Below are positions 44,004-52,897 of a DNA stretch of 64,000 nt, one piece after another. The notes below the pieces were generated by a model. The model had not been told where the DNA came from, made no database searches, and worked only from the letters and a program-made list of their open reading frames with translations. Positions within the stretch are counted from its first letter, which is position 1. Each line of letters opens with the position of its first letter. The position numbers were made by a program, and so were the translations under genes. This DNA comes from Pleionea sp. CnH1-48 (lineage in GTDB: Bacteria > Pseudomonadota > Gammaproteobacteria > Enterobacterales > Kangiellaceae): NCBI RefSeq assembly GCF_024124665.1, contig NZ_JAMXSB010000004.1, forward strand, positions 186,001-250,000. The letters are read 5' to 3'.

Positions 44004-44840
44004 ATGATGAAGCCCGTATTGTTATTCAGAATGATGCTTTTAGCTGTTCATGCTGGTGTTGTTAGTGCCGAGGATAATGAATCTCTCGATTCTACCAAGC
44101 AAGATACCGAGTCGAGTCAGTTGGACTTCAGCCTGGGGCTTGGAGTTGACTATGATGATCCTTTCTTACGCGGGTTCGAGTCGGATCAATGGACGATTGA
44201 TATATTACTCGATTTTCGTTATAGCTATCGCCGCTTTTTTGTCGAGACCTATAGTCGAAAGGCTACGCCCGCTGTTATTGCTGCGGGCTACACCTTGCAT
44301 CAAACCGAAGGCTGGCAATTCAATGCCATTGTTGGTGGTTATTTTGGTGAGCTATCTGAGTCCAGTGGTAACGAACCCGAAAATAATTTTTTACAAGGAA
44401 TACATCGTAGAAGAAGTGCAGTAGAAGGAGGTTTTCGATCTGACTATCTGTTTGAAAATTCAGAGTTAAGTTTTGAGGCCGTCACCAATCTCAATTCGAC
44501 TCATAAGGGGTGGTTAGCATCGGCTATCTATTCTTATTATATTCCCGCTGGAAACTGGGATTTTAATGTGAGCGGTGGCCTCACTCATATTTCTGATAAC
44601 ATTGGTAAATATTACTTTGGTATTGCCCCTGACGAAGCGCTTCCTAATAGACCTGAGTTTTCTGTCGGTGCTTCTCAATTATCTACTTTCTCTGTCCATG
44701 CCGAAGTGCCAGTGTCAGAAGATTGGGTATTTAAAGGCGCGATAGCCTACTGGAATTTTTCTGATAATTTGGCCGATAGTCCTCTCATTGAGTCTCAGAG
44801 CTGGGTAAATGCCACCTTTGGGCTATTTTATGTTTTCTGA
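44004..44840 (+). CDS. MipA/OmpV family outer-membrane protein
   Basis: The product is about 278 aa with a signal peptide (LLFRMMLLAVHAGVVSAED) and a beta-barrel pattern: FSLGLGVDYDDPF, FNAIVGGYFGEL, YYFGIAPDEA and a terminal WVNATFGLFYVF. This fits MipA/OmpV porin-like proteins, which influence peptidoglycan enzymes or antimicrobial peptide entry in some species. The start is uncertain: ATG 44004 is taken, but GTG 43989 is possible. The DUF3019, response-regulator and kinase genes follow closely, a combination common in Alteromonadales-like genomes. Confidence 0.82.
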   Translation: MMKPVLLFRMMLLAVHAGVVSAEDNESLDSTKQDTESSQLDFSLGLGVDYDDPFLRGFESDQWTIDILLDFRYSYRRFFVETYSRKATPAVIAAGYTLHQTEGWQFNAIVGGYFGELSESSGNEPENNFLQGIHRRRSAVEGGFRSDYLFENSELSFEAVTNLNSTHKGWLASAIYSYYIPAGNWDFNVSGGLTHISDNIGKYYFGIAPDEALPNRPEFSVGASQLSTFSVHAEVPVSEDWVFKGAIAYWNFSDNLADSPLIESQSWVNATFGLFYVF

Positions 44841-45327
44841 TCAGCCTATTGGAGATCAGTCGATAACACCCAATCGACCTCGGTTTGGCACTTTAAAGCA
44901 AGATGGCCCTCAAAGTGGGTTTATCTGTATCGGTCGAAGGGGGGGGATCTGTATAGCATTGTGTTGCCTGTTTTCTGCTACTGGAATAAAGGCACAAGCT
45001 ACAGAGCCTGGCGAGTCGCAGTTCGATGTCTCACCCAACAAATGTGTTACTCTCAGAGAAGGGCGTGATTGTTTTGCAGCGGTAACATTCTTGTGGAAAA
45101 CTCATCAAAAAGGTAACTATTGCATTGTTTCTGTTGATAACAAGAAGACTCTGAAATGTTGGAAGGGCGCATTAAAAGGCCAGTTACAGTTTCAGTTTAG
45201 CGCGAACAAAACTCTTGAGTACCAGTTAGTTCGAGAGTCTAATAGCCAAGTAATGGCATCAACCCAAATTGTGGTTAACTGGATTTATAAATCGAGAGGC
45301 GGTAAGCGTCGTTGGCGAGTGTTTTAG
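44830..45327 (+). CDS. DUF3019 secreted protein
   Basis: About 165 aa from the ATG at 44830, which overlaps the mipA stop. The mature part contains SPNKCVTLREGRDCFAAVTF and GNYCIVSVDN, the paired cysteines of DUF3019, and ends RGGKRRWRVF. The start is doubtful, because about 35 hydrophilic residues precede the hydrophobic segment ICIALCCLFSATGIKAQA, which is the probable signal peptide. A run of eight G residues (44939-44946) lies just before it. DUF3019 proteins usually accompany MipA and the same two-component system; their function is unknown. Confidence 0.78.
   Translation: MFSDQPIGDQSITPNRPRFGTLKQDGPQSGFICIGRRGGICIALCCLFSATGIKAQATEPGESQFDVSPNKCVTLREGRDCFAAVTFLWKTHQKGNYCIVSVDNKKTLKCWKGALKGQLQFQFSANKTLEYQLVRESNSQVMASTQIVVNWIYKSRGGKRRWRVF
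44939..44946 (+). repeat. Eight-G homopolymer near the DUF3019 signal peptide
   Basis: Eight consecutive G bases encode part of RRGG before the hydrophobic segment. Such a tract could slip and shift the frame, producing on/off variation, or may only strengthen an internal ribosome site. Confidence 0.5.
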
Positions 45328-45335
45328 GAGGCTGC

Positions 45336-46043
45336 ATGCAAAACTACGGTAATATTTTATTAGTCGAAGACGATGCCTCTTTAGCCAGTTGGATTTCTGA
45401 TTACTTACTCAATCAGGGGTTCCAGGTGGCTCATTGTGATCATGGAGATCAGGTTGTTGCTCAAGTTAAAAAAGAGAACCCCGATTTAATTTTGCTCGAT
45501 GTCATGCTGCCTGGTAAAGATGGTATCGAGATTTGCCGCGAACTGCGTTCTTTTTATAACAAACCGATTATCATGTTAACGGCAAAAACCGAAGAGTTTG
45601 ACGAAGTGGTTGGGTTAGAAGTAGGTGCTAATGATTACGTCATGAAGCCTGTAAGACCCAGAGCTTTGTTAGCTCGAATTAAAGCATTTTTGCGCAATCA
45701 AACAGAGCACAATCAACCTCAGCAAAACAATCTATTGACCTTTGGCACTCTGAAATTGGAAGAGAAAGCTAAGCGATTGACTTATCGCGATCAAGAAGTT
45801 CAGCTGTCCACTCGGGAGTTTGAATTGATGTGGCTATTGGCCAGCCACGCTGGGCAGGTGCTAGAAAGAGATCATGTTTTTAAAGTGATTAAGAACCGAG
45901 AGTATGATGGTGTCGATAGAACCATTGATGCTTTGGTATCGGGTTTAAGAAAGAAGTTTAATGACGATTCGCAAAAGCCGCAAAAAATAAAAACCATTTG
46001 GGGAAAAGGCTACCTGTTTGTTGCGGATGCCTGGGATAATTAA
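45336..46043 (+). CDS. OmpR-family response regulator
   Basis: About 235 aa. The receiver domain has acidic Glu11-Asp12-Asp13, phospho-acceptor Asp55 (LLDVMLPGKDG) and the switch Lys in YVMKPVRP. The C-terminal winged helix has LSTREFELMWLLASHAGQVL and RTIDALVSGLRKKF. ATG 45336 is chosen because AGGAGG lies four bases upstream. It is co-oriented with the histidine kinase 12 bp later and follows the MipA/DUF3019 genes, which it may regulate. Confidence 0.93.
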   Translation: MQNYGNILLVEDDASLASWISDYLLNQGFQVAHCDHGDQVVAQVKKENPDLILLDVMLPGKDGIEICRELRSFYNKPIIMLTAKTEEFDEVVGLEVGANDYVMKPVRPRALLARIKAFLRNQTEHNQPQQNNLLTFGTLKLEEKAKRLTYRDQEVQLSTREFELMWLLASHAGQVLERDHVFKVIKNREYDGVDRTIDALVSGLRKKFNDDSQKPQKIKTIWGKGYLFVADAWDN

Positions 46044-46055
46044 TCCGAGAGAGCC

Positions 46056-47357
46056 ATGAAGCGACTTTATATCAGTATCATTCTTACCTGTTTAATGTCT
46101 TTGTTTTTTCTAGGCTGGATTCTTGATCAAGTTTACGACGCCACAACCAGCAGCAGTCATGCTAGTGATTACAGTGCCTACCGTAGTTTATCAACGGCTT
46201 TTGTGGATCAGCTTTCTGCTACTGCTAAGGAAAATTTAGAGGCTCGTGTACGCCAACTTTCGCTCCGCTATGACCTCGAAGTGAAACTTGAAGCGAAAAG
46301 TAACCTGGTATTGCCCAACGTATTATCTGAGCGTCTGTTATCAGGACAAGCAGTGCTGATTGAAGATGCTAATGGTCCTTATTTAATCTCTGTCATTCCG
46401 GGTCATGATGCATGGCTTATCAATATGGCATTGCCTAAAGAACCGGTTGGGCCAACTAATATTAATATTTTGTTAACCATCGCTTTATACGGTGGCTTGT
46501 GCTTTATTTTAATCGTATGGCTAACACCTTTGACACGTCGCCTTCGCTTAATTAGTAAAATGGCCGACCGCTTTGGTCAAGGTGATCTGTCTGTTCGTTT
46601 AGCGCCGACAAGGTGGACCTATATTGAACCTGTCGAAAAAGGGTTTAATCGTATGGCAGAACAAGTAGAAACTTTGTTTAACGACAACAGACTACTTGCA
46701 CAAAGCCTGTCTCACGATTTACGCACTCCGCTAGCATGTCTTCGTTTTGGGATTGATGCGATTCAAGAGGCGCAATCCGAGCAACAAAGGCAGGAGTATT
46801 TTGAGAGGATAGAAAAGGACTTACTAAGAATAGAAAATATGATGGCCGCATTTCTGGAATATGCATCGTTAGAGAGAGAAGCCCTAAATCAGACAAAGGG
46901 CCCTTTAGTTTTGGGTGATGTGGTTGCTGAGCTTATTAAGCAATGCTCGACCCTGTCTGATGCGCTGAATAAACAGTTAAGTTTTGCTCAATCAGAACAG
47001 GTTGTTGTTGTGCAGGCCGATAGACTCTGGCTTGAGGGGCTAATTACTAACCTGGTGACGAATGCTATACAACATTGTAGATCGGAAGTTCATATTGCTT
47101 TACATGTAGATGAGGGTAAGGCAAAGCTGATTGTCGAAGACGACGGAAAAGGCATTCCAGTCGACAAAATGAAAGATGTTTTTAAGCCTTTTGTTAAGTT
47201 GGACAAAAGCAGAACTCAAAAGAGTAGCAACTCTGGTTTTGGTCTAGGGTTGGCAATTGTTAATAAAGTGGCAAGCTGGTATCAATGGCAGGTTTATGTA
47301 GAAAACTCAAAGCAAACGGGCGGGGCAGTGTTTACTGTCGTTTTTTCAAACCCTTAA
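46056..47357 (+). CDS. Sensor histidine kinase
   Basis: The 433-aa membrane kinase has TM1 near residues 7-25 and TM2 near 137-157 (LLTIALYGGLCFILIVWLTP), bracketing a periplasmic sensor of about 110 residues. HAMP (MADRFGQGDLSVRL) comes next, followed by a HisKA domain with the phospho-accepting His near 220 in SLSHDLRTPL. The ATPase has N (LVTNAIQHC), G1 (VEDDGKGIP) and G2 (GFGLGLAIV) boxes. It partners the response regulator upstream. It resembles RstB-type kinases. The signal is unknown. Confidence 0.92.
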   Translation: MKRLYISIILTCLMSLFFLGWILDQVYDATTSSSHASDYSAYRSLSTAFVDQLSATAKENLEARVRQLSLRYDLEVKLEAKSNLVLPNVLSERLLSGQAVLIEDANGPYLISVIPGHDAWLINMALPKEPVGPTNINILLTIALYGGLCFILIVWLTPLTRRLRLISKMADRFGQGDLSVRLAPTRWTYIEPVEKGFNRMAEQVETLFNDNRLLAQSLSHDLRTPLACLRFGIDAIQEAQSEQQRQEYFERIEKDLLRIENMMAAFLEYASLEREALNQTKGPLVLGDVVAELIKQCSTLSDALNKQLSFAQSEQVVVVQADRLWLEGLITNLVTNAIQHCRSEVHIALHVDEGKAKLIVEDDGKGIPVDKMKDVFKPFVKLDKSRTQKSSNSGFGLGLAIVNKVASWYQWQVYVENSKQTGGAVFTVVFSNP

Positions 47358-48529
47358 CGGAGTGACTTACGATAACCATTTGGCGTTTCTCCTGTTTCTT
47401 GTTTGAAAGCTTTATAGAAGGAAGAGCGGGCATTAAAGCCAACTGCTAAAGCGATATCTGATACGGTATCACTACTATTTTTTAATCGCTCCTTAGCCGC
47501 TATAACTCTCCATCGATTGACGAAGTCAAAGAAATTCACCTCCATTGTTTCATTAAGCGTTTGAGAAATATAGTTCGGCGATACTGATAGGTGCTGAGCT
47601 AACTTTTGTAAAGTTAGACTCGAGTTTAGGTAGAGTTTGTCTTCCATCATCGCTCTGTCGAGTTTTTCCTCAAGCCGTTTAGCTTGTTCCTGACCTAGTG
47701 CTGACCTTTGATATCTATGACGATTCTTTACCGATGCATCATCATCTGTAAGACCGTCTATCTCTGTGAGTTCAGTCGGATTGATGCTTGAGGCGTGTAG
47801 AATACCAAACATGGCAATGGACCAGATGAGTATTAGATACAAAGTGACTTTGACGACTTCTGCATAATGGCTTTGTTCAAACAGACTCGATAGTATCATG
47901 AGTACAAAAGCAGAGACCCAGGAGGCGATACCCAGAGCAAGAGCTCCTTGAGTTGAATGAGTTTGTTGATTGGTATTGGATAGGATGTCCTTTAACTTTT
48001 TATGATATGCCATTAAGCGCTTAGTGAGCTGATACAGTGTCAAAATACAATCCATGATCCAGAACATGAGTGCAAAAAACAAAAGCAGTACTACCACTAG
48101 AGGTAATCCCGTATCGGCTGCTGTGCCAAGAATGAAAATGCTCTGACGTTGCTCCTCGCTTAGACTCATGCAGAGAATACTGATAAGTAGTCCAATCAAG
48201 AACAGTGCTGACTGTCGATAAGGAATGTTTTTTAACCGCAACAACTGTCCAAAAGTGATGCTTTCAATATAGAGCTGTAGCGCTGGATTGAGCAGAAATA
48301 GAGCAGGGAAAACTACACTCACATAAAGAGTGTATTGCTCTCGGCCCCATTGACTAAAAACAGGCTCAAAAGCCACCACGCCATTAGCCAGGAGAAATGC
48401 AATCAATGATACCTTACTGGTTAAATTTTGCTTTTTTGCAATCAGCACGCTGATACATAAGGCTATCTGACCGACAAGCATCATAGTGACTATGAGTAGT
48501 ATTGGCTCATTCAATGTCTGCGTTTCCAT
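47354..48529 (-). CDS. AraC-family regulator with seven-TM N-terminus
   Basis: The 391-aa protein begins with about seven hydrophobic segments (LLIVTMMLVGQIALCISVLI, VSVVFPALFLLNPALQLYI, LVVVLLLFFALMFWIMDCI). A C-terminal AraC-type double helix-turn-helix follows: LQKLAQHLSVSPNYISQTL and VSDIALAVGFNARSSFYKAF, then ETGETPNGYR. It is thus a membrane-bound regulator. It overlaps the kinase stop by 4 bp (convergent) and is divergent from the DUF2306-like gene at 48734, which is a likely target. Confidence 0.88.
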   Translation of the reverse strand: METQTLNEPILLIVTMMLVGQIALCISVLIAKKQNLTSKVSLIAFLLANGVVAFEPVFSQWGREQYTLYVSVVFPALFLLNPALQLYIESITFGQLLRLKNIPYRQSALFLIGLLISILCMSLSEEQRQSIFILGTAADTGLPLVVVLLLFFALMFWIMDCILTLYQLTKRLMAYHKKLKDILSNTNQQTHSTQGALALGIASWVSAFVLMILSSLFEQSHYAEVVKVTLYLILIWSIAMFGILHASSINPTELTEIDGLTDDDASVKNRHRYQRSALGQEQAKRLEEKLDRAMMEDKLYLNSSLTLQKLAQHLSVSPNYISQTLNETMEVNFFDFVNRWRVIAAKERLKNSSDTVSDIALAVGFNARSSFYKAFKQETGETPNGYRKSLR

Positions 48530-48733
48530 TACTGTTTGTAATTAAACATTCAATATATTTCTATTTTATCGATTTTTGTCTTTATCTATGTCTCAGCGTA
48601 CAGTCCAGGACACTCTATCTATTTCATTTGCTTGGTGATTCTCACAAAATAAGCATAGCGATGTTGGATTCGAATGTGTATCCATTCATGTTGATTTTAC
48701 TCAAATTATTCAATAGGAAAGTAGGAGATATTA

Positions 48734-49426
48734 ATGGGAACATTGGGATTGATACTGCATATAGCGACGGGGACCATTGCAGTCTTTGCTGGCATTCTGG
48801 GGCTGTTAACCAAAAAAGGAGGGCGCCTACATCGCAAAGCGGGCAATGTATTCTTTATTACTATGCTTATTCAGGCATTCATGGGTTTTGTTTTGGCTAT
48901 GGTCGATAGCTTTATGATTACCGCTATGGCCGGTATTTTTACCTGCTATCTGGTTGCGACGGCTTGGAGTGTTGTTCGTTCTGCGCCAGGTTCCCTATCG
49001 GTGTTTGATTATGTAGCACCTGTATTTGCTCTGCTGGTTTTTGGGGTCTGCGGTTTTCTAGGTCTCGAAGCACAAAGCTCTAATTCGGGCACCCTGAGAG
49101 GCATTTCTTACGAGTATTATTACTTCTTTGCGACTATGGCCCTGGTGGCCGGCGGTTTGGATATTCGAATGCTGCTCACGAAGGGCGTTGTGGGTGGTCA
49201 TAGAATCGCCAGGCATCTGTGGCGAATGTGTTTTGCGCTCTACTTATCTCTTGGTTCATTTGTAGAGCAAAGCGCTGATCGAATTCCTAAAGTATTTTAT
49301 GATTATGGATTAGGTAACCTACCAGATATCGTTCTGTTATTGATGTTGTTTTTCCTGGCCAGCGTGTTTTATCAATCCTATAAGAGAAACAAAGTAGCTA
49401 AAAACAGTCATCCTACGAATTTATGA
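48734..49426 (+). CDS. DUF2306-like multi-pass membrane protein
   Basis: The 230-aa protein has about seven transmembrane segments. The N-terminal LHIATGTIAVFAGILGLLTK followed by GGRLHRKAGNVFFITML is the DUF2306 signature, with conserved His and Arg residues that suggest heme or quinone contact. GGHRIARHLWRMCFALYLSL appears later. Function is unknown. AGGAG lies nine bases upstream of the ATG. The AraC-type membrane regulator is divergent. Confidence 0.78.
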   Translation: MGTLGLILHIATGTIAVFAGILGLLTKKGGRLHRKAGNVFFITMLIQAFMGFVLAMVDSFMITAMAGIFTCYLVATAWSVVRSAPGSLSVFDYVAPVFALLVFGVCGFLGLEAQSSNSGTLRGISYEYYYFFATMALVAGGLDIRMLLTKGVVGGHRIARHLWRMCFALYLSLGSFVEQSADRIPKVFYDYGLGNLPDIVLLLMLFFLASVFYQSYKRNKVAKNSHPTNL

Positions 49427-49579
49427 TGCAAAAGATTCAAGAGCCAGTGGCAATACCGAGGTACTCTGGAAAGTTAGCTGTATTAAAACGGGGAGATGCC
49501 CCAGAAAGATAATTGTTTTCTCTATTTGTCGATATGAGGCCACTTGCACCCCATGCAAGTGTGCTTGGGTATGGTAATT

Positions 49580-49624
49580 GTCCTGATCCGATCAAACAAT
49601 CTTTGAGACCAGCAGGACTTTTTT
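49580..49624 (+). terminator. Structured hairpin with U-run in the abgT leader
   Basis: GTCCTG pairs with CAGGAC, an inner TCAAA pairs with TTTGA, and TTTTTT follows. It ends 57 bp before the abgT start. It could terminate an upstream transcript or attenuate abgT. A GGGGAGATGCCCC hairpin (49491-49503) lies upstream in the same region. Confidence 0.55.
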
Positions 49625-49681
49625 ATACACTGTTGCTCAATTTAAAGAAAATCATAAAATTTCAGCAAATTAGAGGTAGTT

Positions 49682-51274
49682 TTGAACAATTATTCAACAA
49701 ATCTTAATGCTGCGACTGCACAAAAGGGATGGTTTAACCGTTTCTTAGCCACCGTTGAGTGGTTAGGTAACTTATTACCTCACCCTGTGACACTGTTCGC
49801 TATGTTTGCACTGGGTATTGTTTTACTCAGTGGCTTGTTAGGTTATTTTGACGTCAGTGTGGCCGATCCTCGCCCCGAAGGAAGCGCAGGACGTGCAGCG
49901 GATGGAATGATCAAAGTTATTTCATTGCTCAATGCTGAAGGTCTTCAGCGTATTGTTACAGGATTGGTAACCAACTTTACTGGATTTGCCCCGCTGGGCA
50001 CGGTACTTGTTGCCATGCTGGGTGTAGCGGTTGCTGAGCATTCTGGAATGCTATCTACTGCCATGCGTGCATTGGTGATGGGTGCATCAAAGCGTATGGT
50101 TACCGTGACCATCGTATTTGCTGGTATCGTTTCAAATACTGCATCCGAATTAGGTTATGTGGTACTGATTCCTCTTGCTGCAATGATTTTCCATTCTCTA
50201 GGTCGACATCCTCTCGCTGGTTTGGCCGCGGCGTTTGCCGGGGTGTCTGGTGGTTATAGTGCGAACCTTTTGTTGGGTACGGTTGATCCGCTATTGTCTG
50301 GTATCACTGAGTCAGCGGCTCACTTACTTGATCCAACTTATATGGTTGGCCCAGAGGTAAACTGGTACTTCATGGTTATCAGTACCTTTGTTGTGGCGAC
50401 GTCGGGTGCTCTAGTTACTGAGAAAATCGTTGAGCCTCGTTTAGGACCTTACAATAAAGATGATGCTGCTATTGATCTTGGCGAGCAAAAAATGGACAAG
50501 CCAACCAGTCAAGAAATGCGTGCGTTAAAATTTGCTGGTCTTTCTTTTGCTGCATTAGTAGGCCTGCTCGCTTTAACCGTTGTTCCAGAAGGTGGCATAT
50601 TACGTCACCCAGAAACAGGTTCTGTTGCTGGCTCTCCTTTCCTTAAAGGTATTGTTGTCTTTATTTTCATCACTTTTGCCATTCCTGGTTTTGTTTATGG
50701 ACGCTTCGCTGGCACCATGAAAAATGACCGCGACGTCATTGACGCCATGGCAAAAAGTATCAGTAGCTTAGGCTTATACATTACTCTGGTATTCTTTGCG
50801 GCTCAGTTTGTTGCTTTCTTTAAGTGGACTAATCTGGGTACGGTATTAGCAGTGAAGGGCGCGGCTTTGCTACAGGCACTGGGTTTAGATGGACCCGAAG
50901 TGTTTGTTCTATTCATCATTATGTGTGCGATGATCAACTTAAGCTTAGGTAGTGCGTCGGCTCAATGGGCGGTGACTGCACCTATCTTTGTTCCTATGCT
51001 AATGCTGATCGGATTTGCGCCAGAAGTGATTCAGGCTGCTTATCGAATTGGTGATTCAATTTCTAATGTTATCACTCCAATGATGAGCTATTTTGGTTTG
51101 ATATTGGCGGTGGCCGCGAGGTATCAGAAGAATCTGGGGATGGGGACGCTCATAGCGATGATGTTGCCATACTCGATGGTATTCTTTGTGGCATGGACAG
51201 CACTATTCTATATTTGGGTGTTCCTGCTGGGTATGCCAGTTGGTCCAGGTGCTGCGACTTATTACACACCCTAG
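49682..51274 (+). CDS. abgT: AbgT-family transporter
   Basis: The 530-aa inner-membrane protein fits the AbgT family (p-aminobenzoyl-glutamate uptake in E. coli; sulfonamide efflux in some homologues). Landmarks are WLGNLLPHPVTLFAMFALG at the N-terminus, GFAPLGTVLVAMLGVAVAEH, VVLIPLAAMIFHSLGRHPL and the C-terminal DSISNVITPMMSYFGLILA. The start is a TTG at 49682 with GAGG five bases upstream; no in-frame ATG occurs before the first membrane segment. The final residues LLGMPVGPGAATYYTP are repeated in degraded form at 58144. A terminator follows. Confidence 0.88.
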   Translation: MNNYSTNLNAATAQKGWFNRFLATVEWLGNLLPHPVTLFAMFALGIVLLSGLLGYFDVSVADPRPEGSAGRAADGMIKVISLLNAEGLQRIVTGLVTNFTGFAPLGTVLVAMLGVAVAEHSGMLSTAMRALVMGASKRMVTVTIVFAGIVSNTASELGYVVLIPLAAMIFHSLGRHPLAGLAAAFAGVSGGYSANLLLGTVDPLLSGITESAAHLLDPTYMVGPEVNWYFMVISTFVVATSGALVTEKIVEPRLGPYNKDDAAIDLGEQKMDKPTSQEMRALKFAGLSFAALVGLLALTVVPEGGILRHPETGSVAGSPFLKGIVVFIFITFAIPGFVYGRFAGTMKNDRDVIDAMAKSISSLGLYITLVFFAAQFVAFFKWTNLGTVLAVKGAALLQALGLDGPEVFVLFIIMCAMINLSLGSASAQWAVTAPIFVPMLMLIGFAPEVIQAAYRIGDSISNVITPMMSYFGLILAVAARYQKNLGMGTLIAMMLPYSMVFFVAWTALFYIWVFLLGMPVGPGAATYYTP

Positions 51275-51294
51275 TTAAATATTAGCGAAGTGAT

Positions 51295-51344
51295 AAAACA
51301 GCCAATGATCGGTAGGTTGCAAACTATCTATTCTTGGCTGTTTT
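51295..51344 (+). terminator. Terminator after abgT
   Basis: AAAACAGCCAA and TTGGCTGTTTT form an 11-bp stem with an inner GGTAG/CTATC pairing, ending in TTTT. A related structure follows the degraded abgT copy at 58164-58211. Confidence 0.75.
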
Positions 51345-51865
51345 GATAGACTGATTTTAAGCTATCAGCAATATCGAGCAAATTATTGGTAATCACCTTA
51401 AATAATCAAACTTTAAGAATTGGAAGCCCGTTAATTACTTGGTGGGGCTGGCATTTCTTCACTTAGCTTTTATATAACTTCCTTTTGCTGTGCCTCAAAA
51501 TTTTTTATTAGTTTATCATTTATTTTACTCAGAAAATTTGTTTACCTACGCTTGACAAGCAGATTGGCTTTGAGTAGTTTCTACTATGTTTTTCGAGTAT
51601 CGGGGAAGCTGCATTAGTTGCTGTAGATCAACAAAGGGATTTAAACACAGTTGTTTGCTAATAATGATACGCCCAAAGAGTAAGATGTAAAGTCGTATTG
51701 AGTCTCTTCATGCAGATTGGAAAGTAGTCGCAATGCCATGATAGAAAGTTAATGTGAGCAATAAAGTGATTCTTGTGTAATAAAATTGAAATATAAATTC
51801 TATAACGTGTAATACTGTTTGGAAGCCGTATTATCGGGCTTTATAAAAAATATAGGGAGCAATAA
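51345..51865. other. A/T-rich leader before the RiPP-type cluster
   Basis: These 521 bp hold no gene I can support. TTGACA occurs at 51552 but lacks a convincing -10 at normal spacing. A short AAGCC/GGCTT hairpin lies at 51823-51841, just before the first cluster gene's AGGGAG site. Confidence 0.4.
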
Positions 51866-52261
51866 GTGAAGTTTCGAAGCTATGTGAATGCAGTGTTTTT
51901 ATTATCATCAGTTATGAGTTTTTCAGTAGCGAATGCTGAGTTTAGTATTAAAGCGCTAGATACTATTAATCTATTGCATGAAAAAGCGGCGTGGAATGGA
52001 AGGACCGTTTTTTCGCGTCATGGAGACTTTGAAACTTTAAAGAAAAAAATAGTTAATATTATTGAGCGCAACGAAGTATTGAATATTGATGATAAAGAAC
52101 ATATTTATCGATTTGAGTTTATTAGTGGCGAGGATGTCGTTCTGGCAAACTTAGGGGAGTTCTACTTGCAGCATAGTGATGTGTATTACTTAATTAGCAA
52201 TGATGAATTTTTGGCTATTAAATCTATATTAGAGAATCGTATCTCAAAAAAAACAAGATAG
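51866..52261 (+). CDS. Small secreted protein, first gene of the RiPP-type cluster
   Basis: 131 aa from a GTG start with AGGGAG six bases upstream. A clear signal peptide (NAVFLLSSVMSFSVANAE) is followed by a mature part of about 107 residues, mixed alpha/beta and charged (ETLKKKIVNIIERNEVLNID, EFLAIKSILENRISKKTR). No family is recognised. It lies 6 bp before the oxygenase gene in the same operon. Immunity or periplasmic assistance to peptide export are possible roles; both are inference. Confidence 0.7.
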   Translation: MKFRSYVNAVFLLSSVMSFSVANAEFSIKALDTINLLHEKAAWNGRTVFSRHGDFETLKKKIVNIIERNEVLNIDDKEHIYRFEFISGEDVVLANLGEFYLQHSDVYYLISNDEFLAIKSILENRISKKTR

Positions 52262-52267
52262 GTAATT

Positions 52268-52897
52268 GTGGTTAACAGAGCTTTATTAAGAGAACTTAAG
52301 CTTTCTCTGTATGCAAAAGGATATTGTCATTTAGAGTTAGGTTCCATAGAAGAGTATGAAGCATTGTCGGCGCAGCTTGGGATAGTATTTGCTAAAACAA
52401 ATATTGAAGTTGATACCAGCAAGGGAGGCGCTTTACTAACGTCGAAAGGTATGTCGTTACATACTGATCACCCTATAGCCAAGTACGTTGCTTGGTTTTG
52501 TGAATGCCCTTCAATGGATGGAGGGGAATCGTTATTGATGGATTCTCATGAACTTATTGATAATTTTACTGCTTCAGAGAAGGACGCTTTGAGAAGTATT
52601 TTCGTTCGTATTCCAGCTGGAGGAGAAAAAAAGTACGAGTTGGCACCTATGTTGAGTCAATTTGGACTCTACTATGCTGATTGGCTTATCCATCGACCAC
52701 AGCAAAAAAGCGGTGATGCACTAAATATATTTATAAAAAGGCTTGAGCAGTCAAAGCCCGCAGAAATAAAACTAAAGAAGAACGACGCACTTTTTATTGA
52801 TAACAAGCGAGTGTTACATGGAAGAAAGGCATTTTATGGAAATACACGCCGTTTGGTTAGGTACTGGATTAAAACTAGGATACATATAAATGATTGA
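52268..52897 (+). CDS. TauD/TfdA-like Fe(II)/2-oxoglutarate oxygenase
   Basis: 209 aa from a GTG start with AGG upstream. The iron ligands are His65 and Asp67 (SLHTDHP) and His184 (RVLHGRKAF); Arg195, eleven residues after His184, fits the 2-oxoglutarate anchor of TauD-type enzymes. DGGESLLMDS is also typical. It is shorter than TauD (about 283 aa). Gene order, immediately upstream of a double-glycine precursor and its exporter, suggests that it hydroxylates or otherwise oxidises the peptide. The next gene overlaps it by 8 bp. Substrate is inferred. Confidence 0.8.
   Translation: MVNRALLRELKLSLYAKGYCHLELGSIEEYEALSAQLGIVFAKTNIEVDTSKGGALLTSKGMSLHTDHPIAKYVAWFCECPSMDGGESLLMDSHELIDNFTASEKDALRSIFVRIPAGGEKKYELAPMLSQFGLYYADWLIHRPQQKSGDALNIFIKRLEQSKPAEIKLKKNDALFIDNKRVLHGRKAFYGNTRRLVRYWIKTRIHIND

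Noticed and set aside
51552-51590. TTGACA promoter before the RiPP-type cluster
   Set aside because: No adequate -10 element occurs 16-18 bp downstream; TACTAT and TATGTT are too far away.
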